This document shows, piece after piece, positions 1 through 5,082 of a stretch of DNA of 6,129 bases. The notes under the pieces are model-generated. The model saw nothing but the letters and a program-made list of their open reading frames with translations, did not search any database and was not told where the DNA came from. A program made the translations under genes and the position numbers. This DNA comes from Propionibacteriaceae bacterium (GTDB taxonomy: Bacteria; Actinomycetota; Actinomycetes; Propionibacteriales; Propionibacteriaceae), in the NCBI GenBank assembly GCA_031287505.1, contig JAITSW010000025.1, positions 1 to 6,129 of the forward strand, given 5' to 3'. Numbering within the stretch: position 1 is the stretch's first letter; the number at the start of each line of letters is the position of its first letter.

Positions 1-138
1 AAAGCACATCCCGCTGTGAAAGACTATCTCGCCACCGGCCAGCTTGTTGCCGACGATAATGAAATTAAAGCTATCGAGTTCTCTCTCGGAACACTATTGG
101 GAAAACACGGATATGGGAAGTACCCACAGGAGCGGTAA
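1..138 (+). CDS. C-terminal fragment of an unrecognised protein
   Basis: Reading frame 1 is open from the first base and encodes 45 residues before a TAA at 136-138. It starts KAHPAVKDYLATG and ends GKHGYGKYPQER. The start lies upstream of the window. The composition is protein-like: mixed charged and hydrophobic residues, an amphipathic stretch around DNEIKAIEFSLGTLLGK, and no low complexity. I do not recognise the family from this tail, and no catalytic motif is visible. It points in the same direction as rpiB but is separated from it by about 330 nt, so co-transcription is uncertain. Being only 45 codons, it could be a chance open frame, although the frames overlapping it look less protein-like. 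Confidence 0.5.
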   Translation, partial: KAHPAVKDYLATGQLVADDNEIKAIEFSLGTLLGKHGYGKYPQER

Positions 139-342
139 CCAGCGCGTGCGTCGAAGCGCGGCATTGATTTCGATGGGGTGTGCTCCTTTGTTTTGCCGGA
201 TGCCCATCCCTTGTGGCAAAAGTGAGCGGGTGGGCCGGAAACCGATGGCAATCACTGTGCTGCCTGCCGAACCTCGCACACTCGCACAAGGCGAGACCTC
301 GCACCCCCTTATCCGAGTACCGCCAACATCAATGGCTACGAC
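97..342 (-). pseudogene. Possible decayed ROK-family kinase fragment (N-terminal phosphate motif only)
   Basis: Read on the minus strand from 342, the frame begins VVAIDVGGTRIRG, which resembles the first phosphate-binding motif (AIDxGGTxIRG) at the start of ROK-family sugar kinases and transcriptional repressors. It stays open for 82 codons to a TAG at 94-96. An in-frame TGA (345-343) lies directly upstream and no ATG, GTG or TTG occurs between it and the motif. The downstream residues in this frame do not continue as a ROK protein that I can recognise; a neighbouring minus-strand frame has RFPAHPLTFATRDG, which could be a frameshifted continuation. It also overlaps the end of the plus-strand fragment at 1-138. 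A relic of a kinase gene is possible, and so is chance. Confidence 0.2.
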
Positions 343-470
343 TCAGCCGTGGGCAATAATCGCCATAAGCGGCTGCTAGCCTTAACTCTCACAGGCCATC
401 GATTTGGCACGCAGCTTTGCCGCGACTCCGCCAGATAGCGCCAGACATTGAACCTTCGACTTGGAGAAGC
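139..470. other. Non-coding gap with small hairpins and a short tandem repeat
   Basis: No convincing intact gene lies here on either strand; the open frames present (for example 44-379 on +) have no recognisable domain or good ribosome site. Visible structure: TTTTGCC (191-197) pairs perfectly with GGCAAAA (215-221). An alternative, mutually exclusive stem joins CCG-GCCCA-CCC (196-210) to GGG-TGGGC-CGG (228-238) with small bulges. CTCGCACA is repeated in tandem at 273-288, recurs as CTCGCAC at 298-304, and forms the small hairpin CTCGC-acaag-GCGAG at 281-295. On the minus strand, 342-301 encodes a kinase-like motif, listed separately. I could not match the region to a known riboswitch or RNA gene, and found no convincing rpiB promoter. 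Confidence 0.5.
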
Positions 471-935
471 ATGCATATCGTTCTTGCCGGCGATCACAGT
501 TCACTCGAACTCAGGGCGTACATAGCCGCACACCTGGGCGAGCTTGGGTATTCCTATACCGATCTGGGCACTCACAGCACTCAAAGCACCGACTACCCGC
601 TTTGGGGGGCAGCCGCCGCTAAAGTTATCGCCTCCGGCGAAGCTGATTTGGGCATTGTGATCTGCGGAACGGGAATCGGTATTTCTTTGGCCGCCAACTC
701 CGTCAAAGGCATCCGCTGCGCCAATTGCTCAGAGCCTTACAGCGCCAAGATGGCCCGCGAACACAACAATGCCCAGATGCTTGCTTTGGGCGCGCGCACC
801 ATTGGCCCAGATCTGGCGTTGACGATTGTGGACGCCTTCCTAACCAGCGTTTTCACCCCAAATGAACGCCATGCGCGCCGGGTGGAAGAGTTGGAGACCT
901 TAGATGCCGGCGGCGAATTGCCCTCTCCCTGCTAG
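471..935 (+). CDS. rpiB: Ribose-5-phosphate isomerase B (RpiB/LacA/LacB family)
   Basis: Cytosolic aldose-ketose isomerase, 154 aa, interconverting ribose 5-phosphate and ribulose 5-phosphate in the non-oxidative pentose phosphate pathway. The full length is close to the family's usual ~150 aa. Visible motifs: AGDHSS with D8-H9 at the N-terminus, TDYP (40-43), the anion-hole loop ICGTGIGISLAAN (64-76) with catalytic C65, CSEPYSA (86-92), EHNN with H98 for ring opening, and phosphate-binding H/R residues in NERHARRVEE (131-140). C65 makes it the Escherichia coli-type enzyme; the mycobacterial RpiB that I know uses a Glu base instead. I chose ATG 471 because MHIVLAGDHS is the family N-terminus and GGAGAAG (463-469) sits just upstream, though the spacing is short. 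A TTG at 417 would add 18 unconserved residues. The gene ends in a double stop, TAG-TGA. It is convergent with era. Confidence 0.96.
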   Translation: MHIVLAGDHSSLELRAYIAAHLGELGYSYTDLGTHSTQSTDYPLWGAAAAKVIASGEADLGIVICGTGIGISLAANSVKGIRCANCSEPYSAKMAREHNNAQMLALGARTIGPDLALTIVDAFLTSVFTPNERHARRVEELETLDAGGELPSPC

Positions 936-937
936 TG

Positions 938-955
938 AGACGGGGTTGGCCGTCT
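938..955 (+). terminator. Short hairpin just after rpiB (weak terminator candidate)
   Basis: AGACGG (938-943) and CCGTCT (950-955) form a perfect 6-bp stem around the loop GGTTGG, starting three bases after the rpiB stop codon. No T-run follows, so a classical intrinsic terminator is not supported. It may instead be the hairpin part of the repeat unit that follows at 959. Confidence 0.3.
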
Positions 956-958
956 AGA

Positions 959-992
959 TGTCAAGAATCGCAACCCGTCACACCCGTCGATC
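959..992. repeat. 34-nt direct repeat, copy 1
   Basis: This 34-nt stretch matches 1029-1062 at 30 of 34 positions, counted by hand. The last 19 nt (974-992) are identical in both copies. All four differences fall at repeat positions 6, 8, 14 and 15. The unit begins TGTCA and carries an internal doublet, CCCGTC-aca-CCCGTC. That doublet is framed by ATCG near its left side and CGAT near its end, which could pair. A 6-bp hairpin (938-955) precedes it. The function is unknown. Confidence 0.8.
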
Positions 993-1008
993 AACGAGCC
1001 GGTCTTCC

Positions 1009-1023
1009 CGACCCAACAGGTCG
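1009..1023. other. Hairpin preceding repeat copy 2
   Basis: CGACC (1009-1013) and GGTCG (1019-1023) pair perfectly around a CAACA loop. GGTC at 1001-1004 can also pair with GACC at 1010-1013, giving a competing fold. This hairpin sits 5 nt before repeat copy 2, as the 938-955 hairpin sits 3 nt before copy 1. The two stems have different sequences, so the shape rather than the sequence is shared. Confidence 0.45.
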
Positions 1024-1028
1024 TAGGT

Positions 1029-1062
1029 TGTCAGGCATCGCGCCCCGTCACACCCGTCGATC
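1029..1062. repeat. 34-nt direct repeat, copy 2
   Basis: Second copy of the unit at 959-992, exactly 70 nt downstream, with 36 nt between the copies. The 19-nt core at 1044-1062 is identical to 974-992. It lies 16 nt beyond the era stop codon, in the shared 3' region of the convergent rpiB and era genes. I see no third copy in this window. Confidence 0.8.
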
Positions 1063-1078
1063 CTGGGCGGCGGGGTGG

Positions 1079-2017
1079 CTAGAAGCCCAGCCGGTTCAGC
1101 GCCTTGGCGTCGCGCTGCCACTCTTTGACCACCTTGACATGTAGGTCCAAATAGACAGGCGTACCCAGAAGCTCTGCGATTTGCCGCCGGGCATCGCTGC
1201 CGATCTCTTTGAGCCGCTCGCCCCGGTGCCCGATGATGATGCCCTTTTGGGATTCTCGCTCCACTATCAAGGACGCGAAAATATCTGTCAGCGGACGCTC
1301 TGCGGGGCGTCCCCCGCGCGGGCGCATCTCCTCGATGGCGACGGCGATGGAGTGCGGCAACTCGTCGTGAACGATCTCCAACGCAGCCTCGCGGATCAGC
1401 TCGGCCACCATTGCCTCTTGGGGCTCATCGGTGATTTCACCGGCGGGGTAAAAACGCGGCCCGGCGGGCAGCAGCTTGATCAACTCGTCGGCGACGACGT
1501 CCACCTGCTCGCCGGTGAGCGCGGAAACCGGGATGATTTCGTCCCAGCGGATTCCCGCCTCTTCTTCCAACGCCTGAATCTGAACCAAATGCTCGACCAT
1601 GCGCTGCGGCGAAACCAGATCACACTTGGTGGCCAGCGCAACGAGTTGCGGAACCTTCGGGAGTTTGGCCACCTCGTTGATCAAATAGGTATCGCCAGGC
1701 CCGATCTTCTCATTTGCGGGTAAGCAGACACCAATCACGTCAACCTCCGACCAGGTCGCATAGACCAAGTCATTTAGGCGTTCTCCCAATAAGGTGCGTG
1801 GACGATGCAGGCCGGGAGTGTCAATCACCACCAGCTGCGAATCGTCCCGGTTCACAATGCCTTTTACCACGTGGCGCGTGGTTTGCGGTTTGGACGACAT
1901 GATCGCCACTTTTTGCCCCACCAGCGCATTGGCGAGGGTTGATTTTCCGGCGTTCGGACGCCCGGCAAAGCAGGCGAATCCGCTATGTTCAAGCTCATTG
2001 GCTACCTGGGCGGGCAT
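1079..2017 (-). CDS. era: GTPase Era, 30S ribosome assembly factor
   Basis: Essential-type GTPase of 312 aa that binds the 3' end of 16S rRNA and helps 30S subunit maturation; it acts in the cytosol and at the membrane. The G domain shows all signatures: P-loop GRPNAGKS (19-26), the G2 segment PQTTR (44-48), G3 DTPG (66-69), G4 TKCD (130-133) in place of the canonical NKxD, and G5 SAL (165-167). The C-terminal KH RNA-binding domain carries GIIIGHRG (259-266), and the protein ends in the typical VKVVKEWQRD region. The length is normal. ATG 2017 is supported by a perfect AGGAGG upstream and by sharing one base with the previous gene's stop (TAATG). It is the last gene of the phoH-ybeY-CBS-era operon and is convergent with rpiB; no strong terminator is seen after it. 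Confidence 0.97.
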   Translation of the reverse strand: MPAQVANELEHSGFACFAGRPNAGKSTLANALVGQKVAIMSSKPQTTRHVVKGIVNRDDSQLVVIDTPGLHRPRTLLGERLNDLVYATWSEVDVIGVCLPANEKIGPGDTYLINEVAKLPKVPQLVALATKCDLVSPQRMVEHLVQIQALEEEAGIRWDEIIPVSALTGEQVDVVADELIKLLPAGPRFYPAGEITDEPQEAMVAELIREAALEIVHDELPHSIAVAIEEMRPRGGRPAERPLTDIFASLIVERESQKGIIIGHRGERLKEIGSDARRQIAELLGTPVYLDLHVKVVKEWQRDAKALNRLGF

Positions 2018-2946
2018 TAGGCCTCCTGACCCGTGGAAGACGCTTGGGCAGCGGCATCGGCTAACTCTTCGTCGGCGCGCTCGGCCAACAGCGTTTGGAT
2101 GGCATGGCGACGGTTATTGCCGGGCTCGGCGGTGAGTTTGATGCCATTCCAAGTGACGCTAGCCCCCGGAATCGGCACTTTCCCGAGCACTTTGGCGACC
2201 AAACCGAGCACGGTGTCGACATCTTCATCATCGACTTCTAGGCCAAACGGCTCTCCCAAATCATCGATAGGCAGCCGGGCCGACACCCGAAAACGCCCGT
2301 CGCCCAAATCGGCAATCGGAGAGACTTCTTGGTCGTACTCGTCGACGATCTCCCCCACAATCTCTTCGAGAAGATCCTCAATTGTGGCCAGGCCAGCCGT
2401 TCCCCCAAACTCGTCCACCACTATCACCACGTGCACCCGCTCTTGCTGCATTTGCCGCAGCAAGTCGTCCACCGGTTTGGAATCGGGGACGAAGGTGGGC
2501 GGCCGCATCACCTGCGCCACCGTTTCGCCCGCAGCGGTGTTCGGGCTCTCATACGTGCGGGAGATGGCGTCTTTGAAATAGAAAACGCCCACGATATCGT
2601 CCACATCCCCGCCGATAACCGGGATACGGCTAAAACCAGACCGCAGCGCCAGCGAAATGCCCTGCTGCAACAACCGGTTGGCGGAAATTGAGATCATCTC
2701 GGTGCGGGGCACCATCACCTCTTTGACGATGGTGTCGCCGAGTTCAAAGACCGAATGGATCATTTTGCGCTCTCCGTCTTCGATCAGGTCACGCTCCTCG
2801 GCCTGGTCGACCAGCTCGCGCAACTCCGCCTCAGAGGTGAACTTGCCCCCAGAGAGTTTGCGGCGCACCGCAAACACGATGGCCACCACGGCCACCAGGA
2901 CTTCGACTACCGAAAGGACGATCAATCCCACTTCAAAACCGTTCAC
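2017..2946 (-). CDS. Membrane-anchored CBS-pair / CorC-HlyC domain protein
   Basis: A 309-aa member of the hemolysin/CorC (CNNM-related) family, implicated in divalent cation, mainly magnesium, homeostasis; the historic 'hemolysin' label is not a shown function. There is a single hydrophobic helix at about 3-27, then the family linker SEAELRELVDQAEE (38-51). CBS domain 1 lies at about 75-130 with VMVPRTEM, and CBS 2 at about 140-200 with DEFGGTAGLATIEDLLEE (178-195). The CorC/HlyC C-terminal domain lies at about 215-290, followed by an Ala/Glu-rich tail. The multi-helix DUF21 domain usual in actinobacterial homologues is missing. GTG 2946 is chosen because it overlaps the ybeY stop (GTGA) and has AGGGG 5 nt upstream; a GTG at 2982 would add 12 residues and overlap ybeY more deeply. 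It shares one base with era. Confidence 0.9.
   Translation of the reverse strand: MNGFEVGLIVLSVVEVLVAVVAIVFAVRRKLSGGKFTSEAELRELVDQAEERDLIEDGERKMIHSVFELGDTIVKEVMVPRTEMISISANRLLQQGISLALRSGFSRIPVIGGDVDDIVGVFYFKDAISRTYESPNTAAGETVAQVMRPPTFVPDSKPVDDLLRQMQQERVHVVIVVDEFGGTAGLATIEDLLEEIVGEIVDEYDQEVSPIADLGDGRFRVSARLPIDDLGEPFGLEVDDEDVDTVLGLVAKVLGKVPIPGASVTWNGIKLTAEPGNNRRHAIQTLLAERADEELADAAAQASSTGQEA
2022..2027 (-). promoter_or_regulatory. Ribosome binding site of era
   Basis: AGGAGG on the minus strand, 4 nt before the era ATG and inside the last codons of the upstream CBS/CorC gene. It is the strongest Shine-Dalgarno site in this operon and fixes the era start. Confidence 0.8.
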
Positions 2947-3413
2947 TTGCGCCCCTGCTGCCCATCTAGCACAAGCGCCCACTGTGCGATAATCCGATCG
3001 TTTATCCCAAACATGGCGGACGCTTCTTCGGGCTCGGCATGGTCAAAACCAAGCAAATGCAACAACCCGTGAATGAGCAGGTAATCCGCTTCCTGTTCCG
3101 GCGTGCGGTTATGTTCGGCAGCCTGCGCCGACGTCACTTCGGGGGCCATGACGATATCGCCCAGCAATCCCGGCGCCGGCTCCTCCCCCGGGTTTGGGAT
3201 TCGCAATTCGTCCATTGGGAAACTCAGCACATCGGTCGGGCCGGGCTCGCCCATGAACTTCTCGTGGTAGGCACTCATCGTTTCAACATCGACCAAAAGA
3301 ATGGAAAGCTCAGCTTGCGGGTGGATATTGAGCTGGTCCAGGGCAAATATCGCTAAGCCCTGCAGCCTTTCCTCATCGACGTCCCTACCCGACTCGTTAT
3401 TAATCTCAATCAT
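2943..3413 (-). CDS. ybeY: Endoribonuclease YbeY, rRNA maturation factor
   Basis: Zinc-dependent single-strand endoribonuclease of 156 aa, known in bacteria for 16S rRNA 3'-end maturation and ribosome quality control. The diagnostic metal motif HGLLHLLGFDH gives ligands H115, H119 and H125. The conserved GPTDVLSFPMDE (58-69) and GDIVMAPE (85-92) are present, and the length is normal. ATG 3413 gives the family-like start MIEINNESG and has GAGGGG 4 nt upstream. A longer frame back to 3572 reads through phoH and has no family similarity. The gene overlaps the end of phoH by 8 nt, and its stop overlaps the likely GTG of the next gene by 4 nt, suggesting translational coupling and joint expression with Era, its partner in 30S assembly. 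Confidence 0.96.
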   Translation of the reverse strand: MIEINNESGRDVDEERLQGLAIFALDQLNIHPQAELSILLVDVETMSAYHEKFMGEPGPTDVLSFPMDELRIPNPGEEPAPGLLGDIVMAPEVTSAQAAEHNRTPEQEADYLLIHGLLHLLGFDHAEPEEASAMFGINDRIIAQWALVLDGQQGRK

Positions 3414-4404
3414 CTTGCCCCTCGCCCCTGCTAGTGTGTTTGCCCGGCCCGTGACTTTGTCCGCGGGCGGCTTCGTGACGGTCGTATGCGGCCACGATCT
3501 GGCCAACCAGCTTGTGCCGCACCACGTCTTTGCCGGTGAGCATGCAAAAGGCGATGTCATCCACACCATCAAGCACCTTCACAACCGAACGCAGCCCGCT
3601 GCGGGTTCCATGCGGTAAGTCAACCTGGGTCACGTCGCCGGTCACCACGATCTTCGAGCCAAAACCCAGCCGGGTGAGAAACATCTTCATCTGCTCGCGG
3701 GAAGTGTTCTGGGCCTCGTCCAAGATGATAAACGAATCGTTGAGGGTGCGTCCGCGCATATAGGCCAGCGGGGCAATCTCAATAGCGCCGGAAGTGATGA
3801 GCCGCGGCACTTGGTCGGGTTCGACCATGTCGTTCAGGGCATCGAACAGCGGTCGCAGATACGGGTCTATCTTGTCGTTGAGGGTGCCCGGCAAGAATCC
3901 CAGGCGTTCGCCGGCTTCAATGGCCGGACGGGTGAGAATGATCCTGGACACCTGCTTGGACTGCAGAGCTTGGACGGCCTTCGCCACCGCGAGATAGGTC
4001 TTACCGGTACCTGCCGGGCCAATGCCGAACACCACCGTGTTGGCGTCTATGGCATCCACATAACGCTTCTGATTCAGGGTTTTCGGGCGAATCGTCTTTC
4101 CCTTGGAAGAGAGGATACTCGCGGTGAGCACTGCCGCCGGGCTCTCCTGGCCCACCCCCGTCATAGCAACCACCCGTGCCACCGCATCTGCGTTTAACGC
4201 CTGCCCGGTACGGACGATGGTGATCAGCTCGGTGAGAACTTCCCCAGCCAGCCTTACGGCTTCGGTATCGCCGGTGAAGGTGAATTCATTGCCGCGCACA
4301 TAGATTTCGGCTTGGAGCTCATGCTCCAACACACGCAAAAACTCGTCATTGGCGCCAAGAATCGACACCATGTTGATAGACGCCGGGACGTTGTACTTCC
4401 GCAT
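3406..4404 (-). CDS. phoH: PhoH-like ATPase (PhoH1 type)
   Basis: P-loop ATPase of 332 aa. The family's exact role is unsettled; it is linked to RNA metabolism by its constant neighbour YbeY and by its helicase-like core. The N-terminal region (about 1-100) is a small KH-like domain. The ATPase core starts near KTIRPKTLNQKRYVDAI. Walker A is GPAGTGKT (129-136), followed by ILTRPAIEAGERLGFLPG, the Walker B segment IILDEAQN ending in DEAQ (229-232), and the sensor segment VVTGDVTQVDLP. These match the mycobacterial PhoH1 pattern closely. The tail after residue 310 is hydrophilic and overlaps the ybeY start. The start is uncertain: ATG 4404 lacks a good ribosome site, TTG 4410 adds two residues, and a CTG at 4431 has AGAAAGG (4439-4445) 7 nt upstream. 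It is the first gene of the operon. Confidence 0.95.
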   Translation of the reverse strand: MRKYNVPASINMVSILGANDEFLRVLEHELQAEIYVRGNEFTFTGDTEAVRLAGEVLTELITIVRTGQALNADAVARVVAMTGVGQESPAAVLTASILSSKGKTIRPKTLNQKRYVDAIDANTVVFGIGPAGTGKTYLAVAKAVQALQSKQVSRIILTRPAIEAGERLGFLPGTLNDKIDPYLRPLFDALNDMVEPDQVPRLITSGAIEIAPLAYMRGRTLNDSFIILDEAQNTSREQMKMFLTRLGFGSKIVVTGDVTQVDLPHGTRSGLRSVVKVLDGVDDIAFCMLTGKDVVRHKLVGQIVAAYDRHEAARGQSHGPGKHTSRGEGQDD

Positions 4405-4574
4405 CCCCAAGGAGTTGGCTTCGGGTATCAGTGCTTTACCTTTCTGATGGCGCCACGCGCCTTAAGGCCAAGTCTACCGATGATGGCCTATCACCCGCCT
4501 TTCCAAACACCGCCAGGCATTTCTAGGAGTCCGTCGCCCCAGCAGATTCCAGCTTAGGGCTGAAAACGACAAGA
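4405..4574 (-). promoter_or_regulatory. Leader of the phoH operon
   Basis: This gap of 170 nt lies between the DUF5709 stop and phoH, both on the minus strand, so it should hold the phoH operon promoter. Visible: a perfect hairpin GGCGC-cac-GCGCC at 4449-4461 just upstream of the AGAAAGG site, an overlapping 10-nt palindrome GCCTTAAGGC at 4459-4468, and an imperfect stem TTCCAGC/GCTGAA at 4547-4564. No T-run follows any of these on the minus strand, so a DUF5709 terminator is not evident. Possible -10 boxes (TAGACT, TAGAAA on the minus strand) lack a matching -35, so I do not place the promoter. Confidence 0.35.
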
Positions 4575-4985
4575 TCACTCTCCGATGATGTGCATGGCGG
4601 CCTCTTCTGCCGAAGCAGCACCGCCGTCAATACCCACATCTCTGCCCAAGGCTTCGCTCTCGGTGTCTTCGCCGTCATAGCCGCCTAGCGAATCGACCAG
4701 CCGACCGGCCCTACGTCCGCCGACTTCTTCGTTTTCCCCGTCGTCTTCCCAATCGGCAAGGTCGGTGATATCGGGCTCTTCCTCGGCCAAACGTTGATCC
4801 AACGTCTCACCTCGAAATCGCTCAGCGGCTGTCGAACCATACCTTTCGGCGCTCGACCAACGGTCTGGGGCGGTATAGCCCTCGTCCAACACGTCCGCAA
4901 CACCGCGATCGATGAGGCTCTCATCTGGCTGCAGCTGATCGAGCTGTTCGGAATCGTCCGGGATAACTTCATACGTGTCACTCAT
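4575..4985 (-). CDS. DUF5709 domain protein, acidic, function unknown
   Basis: Small, very acidic soluble protein of 136 aa with no signal peptide or membrane segment. It matches the actinobacterial DUF5709 pattern, as I know it, along its whole length: DQLQPDESLIDRGVADVLDE (16-35), GETLDQRLAEEEPD (59-72), RRAGRLV (91-97) and the conserved tail DVGIDGGAASAEEAAMHII (116-134). The middle (76-88) is a run of Asp, Glu and Asn, probably disordered. No function is established for the family that I know of. ATG 4985 gives the expected MSDxYE-like start, but the ribosome site is weak (AGG in GCAGGCTAG). It is divergent from the transporter at 5083 and upstream of phoH in the same orientation, so read-through into phoH is possible. 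Confidence 0.85.
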   Translation of the reverse strand: MSDTYEVIPDDSEQLDQLQPDESLIDRGVADVLDEGYTAPDRWSSAERYGSTAAERFRGETLDQRLAEEEPDITDLADWEDDGENEEVGGRRAGRLVDSLGGYDGEDTESEALGRDVGIDGGAASAEEAAMHIIGE

Positions 4986-4994
4986 GGCTCTAGC

Positions 4995-5021
4995 CTGCCA
5001 TTATCTGCCCATAATTGGCAG
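4995..5021. promoter_or_regulatory. Imperfect inverted repeat in the divergent region (operator candidate)
   Basis: CTGCCATTAT (4995-5004) is the inverse of ATAATTGGCAG (5011-5021) apart from one extra A in the right arm, around a CTGCCC centre. It lies 10 nt upstream of the DUF5709 start codon and 25 nt upstream of the transporter's -35 box. That is where a repressor or activator could act on one or both divergent genes. No regulator gene is visible in the window. It could also fold as a hairpin in the DUF5709 5' leader. Confidence 0.35.
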
Positions 5022-5045
5022 TGCTGGAAGAAAACGATGCCGAAA

Positions 5046-5074
5046 TTAACTTAAAAATATGCTTGGGCTAGGAT
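5046..5074 (+). promoter_or_regulatory. Promoter of the queuosine-precursor transporter
   Basis: A -35 box TTAACT (5046-5051) and a -10 box TAGGAT (5069-5074) are separated by exactly 17 nt, with four of six and four of six matches to TTGACA and TATAAT. The expected start site, about 7-9 nt after the -10, falls at 5081-5083, on or beside the GTG start codon. The mRNA may therefore be leaderless. AGGA (5070-5073), inside the -10 box, could instead be a ribosome site if transcription starts further upstream. Confidence 0.5.
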
Positions 5075-5082
5075 GATGCACC

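Noticed and set aside
44..379. 111-codon plus-strand open frame at the left end
   Set aside because: It has no recognisable domain, no suitable ribosome site, overlaps the more protein-like frame 1-138, and is antisense to the possible ROK relic.
417..470. Longer N-terminus of RpiB from TTG 417
   Set aside because: The 18 added residues are unlike the family, and MHIVLAGDHS at ATG 471 aligns with the usual first residues.
139..470. tRNA or known small RNA gene
   Set aside because: A GGTTCAAT stretch on the minus strand recalls a T-loop, but the flanking bases do not form the T-stem or other tRNA arms. No RNase P, SRP or tmRNA landmark was found.
959..1062. Minimal CRISPR array (34-nt repeats with a 36-nt spacer)
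   Set aside because: There are only two copies, differing at four of 34 positions, with a hairpin in the 'spacer' and no leader or cas genes nearby. The repeat does not resemble known actinobacterial CRISPR repeats.
935..1144. Open frame of 69 codons over the repeat region on the plus strand
   Set aside because: It runs through the two repeats and into antisense of era, has no ribosome site, and the repeats fall in different frames, so the frame is not under coding constraint.
1181..1723. 180-codon plus-strand open frame opposite era
   Set aside because: It is the antisense shadow of the well-supported era gene and has no family similarity.
3414..3572. Longer N-terminus of YbeY (209 aa)
   Set aside because: The extra 53 residues are translated from inside phoH in another frame, are not part of the YbeY family, and a good start with ribosome site exists at 3413.
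5046..5082. preQ1 riboswitch before the transporter
   Set aside because: No preQ1-I, -II or -III like stem and A-rich pattern is seen, and the promoter geometry leaves almost no 5' leader.
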